NCBI GenBank assembly: GCA_030068525.1
Contig: JASJOS010000004.1
Coordinates: 248,001-312,000, forward strand
DNA length: 64,000 nt
Source: Xanthocytophaga flava
GTDB lineage: Bacteria > Bacteroidota > Bacteroidia > Cytophagales > 172606-1
Reading direction: 5' to 3'
Each line of letters begins with the position of its first letter. Within the stretch, counting starts at the first letter, position 1. This document shows, in pieces, positions 25,954 to 34,476 of the stretch. The position numbers and the translations under genes were made by a program. Below the pieces are notes generated by a model. That model saw nothing but the letters and a program-made list of their open reading frames with translations. It was not told the DNA's origin and searched no databases.

Positions 25954-27453
25954 ATGGATGCAGTAATCAACCACATCGAGTTTGACAGCTTCATAAAAGA
26001 CTTCAAACTAACTTTACAACAGCTTTTTCGGGGAAAAGAAGGAACTACTGTTTCCAACAGAGATCTATCAGCAGAATTGATGCATACTATACTGACCGAA
26101 AATCCCCTGGCGGTTGCCATTCCAGAGCAATTTGGAGGAAGAGGAGTCATTGCAAAAGAGTGTCTGTCACTTCTGGCTGCAGCTTCTTATGAATCATTGT
26201 CTCTTTCGCTAATCTTCGGAATCAATATTGCACTCTTTCTGCAGCCTGTCACAAAATATGCAAATGAGCAGGTTAAAGAGGAAATCTTTGACCGATTTCT
26301 CCAACATCAAAATATGGGAGGACTTATGATTACCGAACCTGCTTATGGCAGTGATGCCTTGAATATGAAAACCCGCTATACAGAGCGAGAGGAAGGATAT
26401 CATATTACAGGAACCAAACATTGGCAGGGACTAACAGGTCTGGCCAACTATTGGCTGATTGCCTGCAAGAAAGAAACACAAGCTGGTGATTTGAGTAGAG
26501 ATATTGACTTTTTCATCTGTGATAACACCCAGCCCAGACAGCATATCCATGTAAAAGAGTATTATGACAATCTGGGCCTTTCGCTTATCCCTTATGGCCT
26601 CAATGCATTAGACCTGCAGGTTCCTTCAACCTATAAATTACAGCCTCAGTCTACAGGCATACAGATGATGCTAGACATTCTGCATCGCAGCCGGATGCAG
26701 TTTCCAGGTATGGCTATGGGATTTATAAAACGGATGCTGGATGAAACCACAAGCCATTGCACTACCCGCAAAGTAGGAGCAGGTAGCCTTCTCTTAATGG
26801 ATCAGATTCAGTTTCAGATCGGGCGGATTCAATCGGCGTATACGCTATGTTCTGCGATGTGTGTACGAAGCAGCCGCATTAGTGGGATAGATCAGGATCT
26901 GGCATCCGAAGGCCTGGAAGCGAACAGTATCAAAACAGTAGTTACGGATTTGATGCAGGAGTCTGCCCAGGTGCTGGTTCAACTTTCAGGATCAAGGGGG
27001 TATCGTACTAGTCATATTGGTGGAAGTGGCATTATTGACAGCCGTGCCTTTCAGATTTTTGAAGGAGCTAATGAAATGTTGTATTCACAGATCGGAGAAA
27101 GTATTATACGAATGATGAAAAAGCAAAAACAAGAAAATTTGTTTGAATTTCTGAAAGACTTCCCTCCCACAGCCCTCGCCTGCCTGTATTTCAAAAAAGA
27201 GTTAAGTTTTCAGCTTCATTGTACCTTATCACAACGGAAACAGGTAGAGCTTGGTAAGATTTTGGCCAGGATTATCTGCATGGGATATGTAATTGACCTG
27301 GGTGAAGATGGATTCAGAAAAGAACTGGCAGAAAACTGCTTACGTATGGTACAACAGGAAGTATCAGCTTTGTTTTGCTCTTTCCGGTTTGAAAATAAAG
27401 TAAAAGCTGTTGAGGAATATTCAGATGAAAGTTCCTGGATGAATTTTGTGTAA
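25954..27453 (+). CDS. Acyl-CoA dehydrogenase family protein
   Basis: A 499-residue FAD enzyme of the acyl-CoA dehydrogenase superfamily. Seen: a helical N-terminal domain with I-P-E-Q-F-G-G-R-G, the middle domain T-E-P-A-Y-G-S-D-A and I-T-G-T-K-H-W, and the C-terminal helical domain with R-A-F-Q-I-F-E-G-A-N-E-M. In that last motif E370 sits at the position of the catalytic base of medium-chain enzymes. It is longer than the usual 380 residues because of a C-terminal tail of about 100 residues that I do not recognise. It is followed after 158 bp by the acyltransferase operon, suggesting a shared acyl-CoA pathway. Confidence 0.9.
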   Translation: MDAVINHIEFDSFIKDFKLTLQQLFRGKEGTTVSNRDLSAELMHTILTENPLAVAIPEQFGGRGVIAKECLSLLAAASYESLSLSLIFGINIALFLQPVTKYANEQVKEEIFDRFLQHQNMGGLMITEPAYGSDALNMKTRYTEREEGYHITGTKHWQGLTGLANYWLIACKKETQAGDLSRDIDFFICDNTQPRQHIHVKEYYDNLGLSLIPYGLNALDLQVPSTYKLQPQSTGIQMMLDILHRSRMQFPGMAMGFIKRMLDETTSHCTTRKVGAGSLLLMDQIQFQIGRIQSAYTLCSAMCVRSSRISGIDQDLASEGLEANSIKTVVTDLMQESAQVLVQLSGSRGYRTSHIGGSGIIDSRAFQIFEGANEMLYSQIGESIIRMMKKQKQENLFEFLKDFPPTALACLYFKKELSFQLHCTLSQRKQVELGKILARIICMGYVIDLGEDGFRKELAENCLRMVQQEVSALFCSFRFENKVKAVEEYSDESSWMNFV

Positions 27454-27494
27454 AGAAAATGGACAAACACTATTCTGGCCTTCTCGCCAAGCCT

Positions 27495-27526
27495 CTGATA
27501 ATCTGATATTTTCAACAGATTATCAG
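27495..27526. terminator. Hairpin after the acyl-CoA dehydrogenase gene
   Basis: CTGATAATCTG and CAGATTATCAG form a perfect 11-bp stem with a 10-nt loop, 42 bp after the stop. An eight-T run follows only about 14 bp later, so this is a plausible but imperfect terminator. Confidence 0.4.
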
Positions 27527-27611
27527 AACGTCAGGTACATTTTTTTTACAGTTCTCAACGTGTAGGCAGGTATCATTTTGAGAAGGATGATCTAGTCAAA
27601 GTGAATAAGGT

Positions 27612-28955
27612 ATGGTGATAGAGAAAAAGACAGTTAAGCGAGATTCTTCGCCGAAACCTACTTCTGAGAAGGAGATTTCTTTGCAGGAAGCTTCAAAGGA
27701 TTTCTGGTTGCGACTGGATAATGCGGCTAAGATTTATCCAGCTATTCAAAGCAGAGAACTAACGACTGTCTTTCGTCTATCGGCAGTGTTGAAAGACAGA
27801 GTGAAAATCAAGCCGTTTCTGGAGGCTGTACAGCGTCTGGAAGAACGGTTTCCCTATTATAAGATGAATCCTAAAAAAGGGTTTTTCTGGTATTATCTTC
27901 AATACTATAATGAGAAGATGGCTGTCAGACCGGATTTGGGGCTGCTCTGTCGTTCGTTTGAAAAGAATGAGCTTATTTTCCGTATTCTGCTCAAAGAAAA
28001 TAAAGTCAGTGTTGAGTTTTCACACATTCTTACAGACGGAAAAGGAGCATTTGAGTTTTTAAAATCACTTTTGCTGACCTATTTTGAGGTATGTTGTCTG
28101 ATTGATACAGATGCGCTGTCTTATCTGAAACCTGGGGAGACTCCATCTGCGGAAGAATTTGAAGATGCCTTTTCTACTCATTTCCAGGAACGTTTACCCT
28201 TCCCACTAAAGATTCCTACAGCTTTCCATTTACCGTTTCGTCTTAAGCCTCTGCCTCGATTTGAAGTACTCTCTTTTTCTATTCCTGCAAAGGAAATCAT
28301 AGCTATTGTCCGAAAATATAATGTAACTCTTACTGTTTATCTGGTTGGAGTCTATCTGTCTGCACTTCAAACCATCTATAATCAACTTTCACCAGTTAAA
28401 AAACGCAGAAGCAGAAAGGTTTTTCGCATACAGGTACCGATTAATCTAAGAAAGCTTTACCACTCAAAAACAATGAGAAACTTTTCTCTGTTTGTGACTC
28501 CGGAGATTGATTTGCGTCTGGGGAAATATACATTCGAAGAGATTCTCAAAACGGTTCATCATCTGATGCAACTGGAAACAGATGTGAAGCTGATCAATAA
28601 GATTATTTCGAGAAATGTAGGAGCTGAGCGAAATGTATTGCTGAAGAATACACCTCTTTTTATCAAGTCACTCATCTTGTATTTTACCTATAGCATTGAA
28701 GGAACCCGCAAATACAGCGGGGTGATAACGAATCTGGGAAAGGTTTCATTTAGTCCGCAGGCTGACCGACTTATTGAGTATTTCCAGTTTATTCCTCCGC
28801 CACCCAACAAAGTGCTGAAAGTAAATTGTGGCGTTATTGGGTTCGAAGACAAACTGATACTCAGTTTTGGCAATATCACAACTTCTCACCAGTTGGAACA
28901 AGAGTTTGTTTCCATACTGATAGGAGAAGGTATCCCCGTAAAAGTCATTAGCTAG
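27612..28955 (+). CDS. Condensation/alcohol-acetyltransferase-like acyltransferase
   Basis: A 447-residue protein of the CoA-dependent acyltransferase superfamily. The defining HxxxD motif is H138-I-L-T-D142-G, preceded by a F-R-L-S-A-V-L strand and an E-E-R-F-P-Y-Y segment typical of the N-terminal lobe. The gene order with a DUF6320 protein and an alpha/beta hydrolase is, as I recall, common for proteins annotated as alcohol acetyltransferases. The expected reaction is acyl transfer from acyl-CoA to an alcohol or amine; the true acceptor is unknown. First gene of a three-gene operon. Confidence 0.8.
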   Translation: MVIEKKTVKRDSSPKPTSEKEISLQEASKDFWLRLDNAAKIYPAIQSRELTTVFRLSAVLKDRVKIKPFLEAVQRLEERFPYYKMNPKKGFFWYYLQYYNEKMAVRPDLGLLCRSFEKNELIFRILLKENKVSVEFSHILTDGKGAFEFLKSLLLTYFEVCCLIDTDALSYLKPGETPSAEEFEDAFSTHFQERLPFPLKIPTAFHLPFRLKPLPRFEVLSFSIPAKEIIAIVRKYNVTLTVYLVGVYLSALQTIYNQLSPVKKRRSRKVFRIQVPINLRKLYHSKTMRNFSLFVTPEIDLRLGKYTFEEILKTVHHLMQLETDVKLINKIISRNVGAERNVLLKNTPLFIKSLILYFTYSIEGTRKYSGVITNLGKVSFSPQADRLIEYFQFIPPPPNKVLKVNCGVIGFEDKLILSFGNITTSHQLEQEFVSILIGEGIPVKVIS

Positions 28956-29044
28956 GATCTGTCAGAAAAAGTATGAGGGATCACTGAGTGAAGATGATGA
29001 GTTACGAAGGTATGTAAGACACAGAACAATCCGACCAATACCCT

Positions 29045-29755
29045 ATGATTAGTTGCAAACAATGTGGCGTGGAGCTGGAAACCCAGATGAAGAGCTGTCC
29101 GCTTTGTGGTACAGTGGTGGGAGAAGCAGGGTATAAAGGACCCACAGCCACCGAATTAAACCTGACCAATGTATTGCAATTACCTGCAGAAGATAAACAT
29201 GTGCTGAAACACCTCTTGTGGCAAATCGTTGCGATTCTGTTATTCTCAGGTATACTGGCTACTTTACTCATCGATCTGATGATCAATCACCATGTTACGT
29301 GGGCGGTGTATCCGCTATGCTTCTGTACTATTTTACTTTCCTATGCAGCATTACTTGCTTTCTGGCATAAAAAAACCATGTATCAGATCCTGGTAGGCTG
29401 GCTGGCATCCACATTGGTCCTGTGGTTGTTATATTATTTGTTTCCTTTTGCCGGATGGCTTTTGTATCTGGGAATACCCATCCTGTTTTCCGTTAACTTT
29501 ATCTTGCTTGCTCTTATGAGCTTATTTCACCTTGCAGGCCAAAAAGGACTGAACCTGTTGGCATACACCTTTGTTGCGATAGCTCTTCTGGGTCTGTTGC
29601 TGGAAGGAATTATCTCTTATTATGTGAGCCGCCAGATCCGTTTAAGCTGGAGTGTGATTGTTGCCGCCTGTTTGTTTCCGGTTATTACGGCATTGTTCTT
29701 TATGTTTTACCGAATGAGGAATCAGTCCGTTTTTCAAAAAATCTTTCATACCTGA
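29045..29755 (+). CDS. DUF6320 membrane protein with N-terminal zinc ribbon
   Basis: A 236-residue protein. The first 21 residues form a four-cysteine zinc ribbon (C4, C7, C18, C21). Six hydrophobic segments follow from about residue 60 to 225 (roughly 60-80, 86-106, 112-135, 138-160, 168-190 and 200-222). It matches the DUF6320 architecture. It probably anchors or chaperones the acyltransferase at the inner membrane, an inference from operon position only. It begins 89 bp after the acyltransferase stop and ends 41 bp before the hydrolase start. Confidence 0.8.
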   Translation: MISCKQCGVELETQMKSCPLCGTVVGEAGYKGPTATELNLTNVLQLPAEDKHVLKHLLWQIVAILLFSGILATLLIDLMINHHVTWAVYPLCFCTILLSYAALLAFWHKKTMYQILVGWLASTLVLWLLYYLFPFAGWLLYLGIPILFSVNFILLALMSLFHLAGQKGLNLLAYTFVAIALLGLLLEGIISYYVSRQIRLSWSVIVAACLFPVITALFFMFYRMRNQSVFQKIFHT

Positions 29756-29796
29756 CTGTTTGAGGTTGGCCATGATCATTTAACTTTCTCCATTCT

Positions 29797-30678
29797 ATGG
29801 CCAGTATAAAAAGCAAAGCTTTTATTGTCTTTCTAAGACTTATCCGTAAGAAAAGTTTCTTAAAGATGCAGTTTGACTTTGGGAAATTCGATTTCTATCA
29901 GTGTCCCAAACCTCCTAAGAAAATATATGATACCTGTCTCGTAGAACAAACCTTTATACAGGGACGTCCTGTTTTTACATTGCATCCCAAACACAGTCGG
30001 TCAGTCAAACACATTTTATACCTTCACGGTGGAGCCTATGTACAGAACTTTGTGAGACAACACTGGACTTTTATGGCATTCCTGGTACAAAACCTTCAAT
30101 GCAGCATTACCACTCCTGATTACCCGCTTGCTCCCGGTTTCACTTACAAGGATGCCTTTCAAATGGTGATTCCATTGTATAAAGAACTACTTGATCGTGT
30201 ACCTGCTCACAATTTGATTCTTATGGGAGATTCTGCTGGTGGAGGATTTGCACTGGCGCTCTGTCAACAACTGCAACAGGAAAAAGTTACCCAACCCGGT
30301 CAACTTTTTCTCTTATCTCCCTGGCTGGATATCTCTCTGACCAACCCTGCCATACAGGCTATAGATCCGCTGGACCCGTTTCTAGGCATAGAAGGATTAC
30401 AAAAAGCAGGTATTAGTTACGCAGGAGATACAGATGTGCATAATCCTATGGTTAGCCCTATCAATGGTTCTTTGGCAGCACTACCGCCTATGTATCTATT
30501 TATTGGATCACGGGATATATTGGCCGCAGATGCGCGCAAGCTGATGATTCTGATGCAAAAAGAGAAATCAACTATCCATTACTACGAGTATGCGGAGATG
30601 GTACATGTATGGATGCTTATGAACTTTCCTGAGTCACGCAAAGCAAGAGACCAGATTATATCTCTGATAAAACAGTAG
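29797..30678 (+). CDS. Alpha/beta hydrolase, HSL-type esterase/lipase
   Basis: A 293-residue hydrolase with the hormone-sensitive-lipase signature: oxyanion-hole motif H-G-G-A-Y, nucleophile S146 in G-D-S-A-G-G-G, the acid in S-R-D-I-L-A-A-D and the base in E-M-V-H-V-W. No signal peptide, so probably cytoplasmic. Third gene of the acyltransferase/DUF6320 operon, where it could hydrolyse or transesterify the product ester. A start near residue 1 (MASIKSK) follows 41 bp after the preceding stop. Confidence 0.9.
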   Translation: MASIKSKAFIVFLRLIRKKSFLKMQFDFGKFDFYQCPKPPKKIYDTCLVEQTFIQGRPVFTLHPKHSRSVKHILYLHGGAYVQNFVRQHWTFMAFLVQNLQCSITTPDYPLAPGFTYKDAFQMVIPLYKELLDRVPAHNLILMGDSAGGGFALALCQQLQQEKVTQPGQLFLLSPWLDISLTNPAIQAIDPLDPFLGIEGLQKAGISYAGDTDVHNPMVSPINGSLAALPPMYLFIGSRDILAADARKLMILMQKEKSTIHYYEYAEMVHVWMLMNFPESRKARDQIISLIKQ

Positions 30679-30948
30679 AAGGAGACTGTCCGGAATCAAT
30701 ACTCTTTCTGTGGAAAATTCTCTCGTTTTTCGAACTGTGATATATGTAAACTTACTTGAGACATATATAACACATCGTAGAATAAATGGCAGTACATTTA
30801 TAGTCTATCCATTACTAGTTGTGAAGAAATATAGTTATTTAGTTAGTCAAAAAGACGATGAACAATAGTCTGACTCATCAATAAACAGAGTAGAACCTAT
30901 TAAGTAAATAAGCGGAAAAAAGATTAAAACATACTAAACCGAGAAAGA

Positions 30949-31347
30949 ATGGTAGTGGAGAATACAGTCAATGGATTTAAATCTGAGCTGGCTTTCTTAA
31001 GCTCCAGACTTATTCAATGCCGGAATCAAACCTGGGACCAGGGAATAAAGCCGATCTTTGTCTGTGAACAGATTCTTGTCTTTCTGCTCAATTCAGAGCT
31101 TCTCTCTTATCAGCTTCAGATCCACACCTGTATCGAACAAATCGATGATACTATAGTCTGGACCAGATCTCAACTGATTGGGATGCCTCAAAAACCTGAC
31201 TTTATGCATCCGGATAAAATAAGCACTACCTATAAGCTACTTTATAAAAAATCGACTAATGAGTTGATCAATAATACACTAAAAGCAATGATGGAATTAT
31301 ACGATTCCATACCGGCAGACTCTCTGGATACACCTGCCAAAAGATAA
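30949..31347 (+). CDS. Hypothetical protein, small-helical family A, copy 2
   Basis: A 132-residue protein, paralogous to the genes at 23682 and 31762. It carries F-K-S-E-L, C-E-Q-I-L, the Y-Q-L-Q-I-H-T-C-I-E-Q-I-D-D core, W-T-R-S-Q-L and the N-E-L-I-N-N tail, plus a longer C-terminus. A 35-nt stretch coding for the core (31108-31142) is identical to copy 1, although flanking codons have diverged. It lies 40 bp before a small unrelated gene on the same strand. Function unknown. Confidence 0.75.
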   Translation: MVVENTVNGFKSELAFLSSRLIQCRNQTWDQGIKPIFVCEQILVFLLNSELLSYQLQIHTCIEQIDDTIVWTRSQLIGMPQKPDFMHPDKISTTYKLLYKKSTNELINNTLKAMMELYDSIPADSLDTPAKR

Positions 31348-31387
31348 TTCAGGATCTCATGTTGGCAAGAATAGTAACAGGATAAAA

Positions 31388-31606
31388 ATGGATGAGTGGA
31401 AAAAATACACAGGAAAGTGCGGAAACCAGTTTTATGATCTGAAACTAAAAAGTGGTAGGGTTATCATTCATTGCTGGCCCTGGAAAGGAAACTTTAATCT
31501 TGTAGATGGGGTGAGCAATACCTGTATCGAAGGAGACTACGTAGATTTTATCCGTGTTTGTCACCAGCAATGGGACTGGGATCAATCTGCTATCATCTTT
31601 AACTAA
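31388..31606 (+). CDS. Hypothetical protein rich in Trp and Cys
   Basis: A 72-residue protein with an unusually high content of Trp (six) and Cys (four). It looks like a compact beta protein (L-K-L-K-S-G-R-V-I-I-H-C-W-P-W, F-N-L-V-D-G-V-S-N, W-D-W-D-Q-S). The regular alternation and invariant-looking G-N/D-G turns suggest a genuine conserved fold, but I do not recognise it. It is sandwiched between two family A paralogues and may be cotranscribed with copy 2. Confidence 0.6.
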   Translation: MDEWKKYTGKCGNQFYDLKLKSGRVIIHCWPWKGNFNLVDGVSNTCIEGDYVDFIRVCHQQWDWDQSAIIFN

Positions 31607-31761
31607 ACGTTATGTTTATACAAAGCAGTTTCAATACTTTTTCTGTTTCATCTTTCACTCTTTCCTACTATACAGTATGGAATTATCATTTTTCATGCAC
31701 ACGTTTAAAAACGTATTACCATCGAAACAGATATACCTTTAAGATACATCACTATTAAAAA

Positions 31762-32136
31762 ATGGAAACGAATAATTTTAAGTATGACCTGCAGTTGCTG
31801 AAATCTCAACTGTTGTTGCATCAGGGAAGGCCAGAAGGAGATATTTACTCTTCTATGCAGATTTGTGAGCAGATACTAGAGTACCTACAGAATACAAAGC
31901 TTCTTCTATATAATTCTCAGATACTACTCTGTATTGAGCAGATAGATGATAATCTGAAGTGGCTGGAAGGAGAGTTGGTTCATACCTGCTATAAAGAACA
32001 ATCTTCTCCAGGTAATTACTCAGTTACGAATACAGTTCCTTTTTCATATGGATCGATGTCAAACGGATCATTAAATGAAAACCTGCTTTATACCAGTGTG
32101 ACATCTGTGGAAAGGCTGCTTGAGTCTATTCCATAA
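31762..32136 (+). CDS. Hypothetical protein, small-helical family A, copy 3
   Basis: A 124-residue protein, the most diverged of the three paralogues. It retains F-K-Y-D-L, C-E-Q-I-L-E-Y-L, L-L-Y-N-S-Q-I-L-L-C-I-E-Q-I-D-D-N and W-L-E-G-E-L. The I-E-Q-I-D-D core is intact while the flanks differ, which points to that segment as the functional site. Mainly helical, no signal or membrane segment. Function unknown. Confidence 0.72.
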   Translation: METNNFKYDLQLLKSQLLLHQGRPEGDIYSSMQICEQILEYLQNTKLLLYNSQILLCIEQIDDNLKWLEGELVHTCYKEQSSPGNYSVTNTVPFSYGSMSNGSLNENLLYTSVTSVERLLESIP

Positions 32137-32182
32137 TATTTACTTTCTTTATTCATACATCTGTCTATTTAACTTCATTCCT

Positions 32183-32347
32183 ATGATTTACTTCAAAAAT
32201 CTGAGCACAACACATTTAGCAGCGACAAACGGAGTCGAGTTAGCCAATACTATTACTGACTTCCTCAGCTCTCATACGCACTATATTCTGGTGGATATCA
32301 AATTCGTTTCGGATACCTCGGCTTTTATTATTTATCAGATAATCTGA
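32183..32347 (+). CDS. Possible short STAS-like protein or fragment
   Basis: A 54-residue frame. The pattern V-E-L-A-N-T-I-T-D-F-L followed by I-L-V-D-I-K-F-V-S-D-T-S-A-F resembles the centre of a STAS domain (hydrophobic strand, D-x-x-x-V, then D-S/T-x-A), but the protein is only half the usual length. It ends inside a perfect 19-bp palindrome (32332-32350). It could be a truncated anti-sigma-factor antagonist, or a chance frame. It lies beside MreB and 4.7 kb before the RsbR-like gene. Confidence 0.3.
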   Translation: MIYFKNLSTTHLAATNGVELANTITDFLSSHTHYILVDIKFVSDTSAFIIYQII

Positions 32348-32395
32348 TAAACCAGCAGAAAAAGATACAATTTGATAGTTGTTTGTCAGGATGTC

Positions 32396-33418
32396 TTACT
32401 TCATCAAAAAGGAGAAGTTTTTACTATTTTTTAAGGCTATTGAAGTTCCTTTCATCACTACCCGTAATGGATCATCCACCACATGAACTGGCAAATGAGT
32501 CTTGGCAGCAATTCTCTGATCTAAGCCCCGCAGCATAGCTCCACCACCAGTCAGGTAAATACCTGACTGATAAATGTCAGAAGACAGTTCAGGGGGTATA
32601 TTTTCCAACACCCTCATGATAGCCTCTTCGATCTTTGAAATTGATTTTTCGAGGCAATGAACTATTTCCTGGTAGCCAACCTGTACCTGCTGTGGCATTC
32701 CTGTGAATGAATTACGGCCTTTTACACTAAAGTTGGGCGGAGGGGTCTTTAGATCATAGCCAACAGCTCCCACAGCAATTTTAATTTGTTCAGCCGTAAA
32801 TCTTCCAATCAACAGGTTATGTTTCGTTCGCATGTGATCAACAATATCTTCATCAAAATTTTCACCAGCAACCCGTAAAGACTCGTCACAGACGATTCCA
32901 CCCAGTGAAATTACAGCAATCTCCGTAGTACCTCCTCCAATATCTATAATCATATGTCCTGTTGCCCCTTTTACATCCAGTCCGATTCCAATAGCCGCCG
33001 CCATAGGTTCATGAATCAGATATAATTCTTTGGCACCTGAATATTCTGCTGAATCCTGCACAGCCCTTTTCTCTACTTCTGTAATACCGGAAGGAATACA
33101 AATGGCCATACGAAAGCTGGGAGTTGCCCATCTGTTTTTCAGAGGAATCATCCGTAACATTCCTTTGATCATCTGCTCGGCAGCTTTAAAATCAGCTATA
33201 ACGCCACCCCGAAGCGGGCGTATTGTTCGAATTGATTCATGGGTCTTTCCCTCCATTAAATAAGCCTGATGTCCAAACGCAATCATTTGATTGGTGCGGC
33301 TATCTACTGCTATGATTGAGGGTTGCTCTACTACTATTTTCTCATTTTGCTCTATTAAAAAATTGGCAGTACCTAAGTCAATTGCTATCTCCTGTGTAAA
33401 AAAATTAAGAAACCCCAT
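32396..33418 (-). CDS. MreB/Mrl family actin-like protein
   Basis: A 340-residue actin-fold ATPase with the MreB phosphate loops: I-A-I-D-L-G-T-A-N near residue 10, D-I-G-G-G-T-T-E near 160, and T-G-G-G-A-M-L-R-G near 285. MreB filaments guide cell-wall elongation. I start at the Met at 33418 (M-G-F-L-N-F-F), which gives the amphipathic membrane-binding N-terminus of MreB. No mreC, mreD, pbp2 or rodA gene is adjacent, so this is likely a second, accessory MreB. It is preceded by a roughly 300-bp spacer. Confidence 0.93.
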   Translation of the reverse strand: MGFLNFFTQEIAIDLGTANFLIEQNEKIVVEQPSIIAVDSRTNQMIAFGHQAYLMEGKTHESIRTIRPLRGGVIADFKAAEQMIKGMLRMIPLKNRWATPSFRMAICIPSGITEVEKRAVQDSAEYSGAKELYLIHEPMAAAIGIGLDVKGATGHMIIDIGGGTTEIAVISLGGIVCDESLRVAGENFDEDIVDHMRTKHNLLIGRFTAEQIKIAVGAVGYDLKTPPPNFSVKGRNSFTGMPQQVQVGYQEIVHCLEKSISKIEEAIMRVLENIPPELSSDIYQSGIYLTGGGAMLRGLDQRIAAKTHLPVHVVDDPLRVVMKGTSIALKNSKNFSFLMK

Positions 33419-33733
33419 TGTATACAATTCAGTTGAAAAAAGAGAAAAATCAGATCCATTACATTGCTGTCCGCTTCAGTGTAAACGTTTTAAAAAAAGT
33501 ATTAGTATGTAGCATACTGCGGATAAATATTTTACAATGAGATAGTTATAGTATGTCAGACTTCTGTCTTATTTCTACTTTTTTATTCTTTCAGAGATAC
33601 TATTACATAAGAACCTTTACGCAAGACAATACCTGTTATGTGAATGTACAGCCTCAGGGTATAAAGGAGATGAAGTTTTGATCAGTTAGATATTACTACT
33701 AAAAGATTTTATGGAGGGGGAAACCATTTCCTG

Positions 33734-33976
33734 TTACATTACTCTCTTTACTTGTCCTTTTCGAATGATCTCTATTACTTCTATCCGTTCCTTATTGAGC
33801 CGGTTCATTACTCTGGCAAGCAGGAGCTCTTCTTTGCCTGTTTGAAAATGCAGGTCAGCATTGGTCAGTTGCGGAAACATTTCCTGTAGTTTTTTTAGCT
33901 GACAATTCCAGTCACCAACAATTTTAAAAGGTTCGACTAAGGTCCTGGAGTGTTTGTTTTGGTATGAATTGTTCAT
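33734..33976 (-). CDS. CsbD-like general stress protein
   Basis: An 80-residue protein. The order F-K-I-V-G-D-W-N, L-K-K-L-Q-E-M-F-P-Q-L-T-N-A-D-L, G-K-E-E-L-L-L-A-R and L-N-K-x-R-x-E-V matches the CsbD-like short proteins of Bacteroidota, in which a W-N/D motif is followed by L-T-D-A-D-L and a helical end. CsbD proteins accumulate in general stress; the biochemical role is unknown. The C-terminus is basic. It is followed within 310 bp by the MreB gene on the same strand. Confidence 0.7.
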   Translation of the reverse strand: MNNSYQNKHSRTLVEPFKIVGDWNCQLKKLQEMFPQLTNADLHFQTGKEELLLARVMNRLNKERIEVIEIIRKGQVKRVM

Positions 33977-34476
33977 AAAGTTGAGTAAAATGAATAAACC
34001 TCATAGTAAATCCTAAAATTTATCTTTATATTCAGGGAATAGTTTTTTTAGAAGATATACTATCTGGTAAAGGTGGGTTTTCTTCTTCGGGAAAGCATTA
34101 CATAGTTCTGAAAATTTCTTATATCTTTCACTGATTAGTCTGGCGGATATACTACAAACAGATATAAAAACAGGATAAACTGTAAATACTGATGACAAAT
34201 CAATAATTCAAGTCATCACTATGTGTAACGATCCGTCAGAAAGAAAGAGGTATTCAACTACTCATTATTACCCAACCATTCTGATCTCCACTCTTTCTGT
34301 ACAGTTAGCGTCCTTCGTTTACAGATCCTGATTTATAGAATTATAAATAGACAATCTATGGGCTTTTCTTGTATCTGATTCAGGGAATAAGATACAAATA
34401 GCATACTGTGAGAAAGTGATATAAGACAAGAAGCAGGAGAGTATACATAACAAAGGCAGGAGTTACAGAGAAACAT
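33977..34476. other. Divergent spacer, no gene seen
   Basis: 500 bp between the CsbD-like and AraC-type genes, AT-rich. I see no convincing ORF, repeat copy or hairpin. Confidence 0.3.

Noticed and set aside
32332..32350. Perfect 19-bp palindrome TTATCAGAT-A-ATCTGATAA
   Set aside because: It overlaps the doubtful short frame's stop and resembles the hairpin at 27495 only in common words (CTGATAA); too generic to call an operator without more copies.
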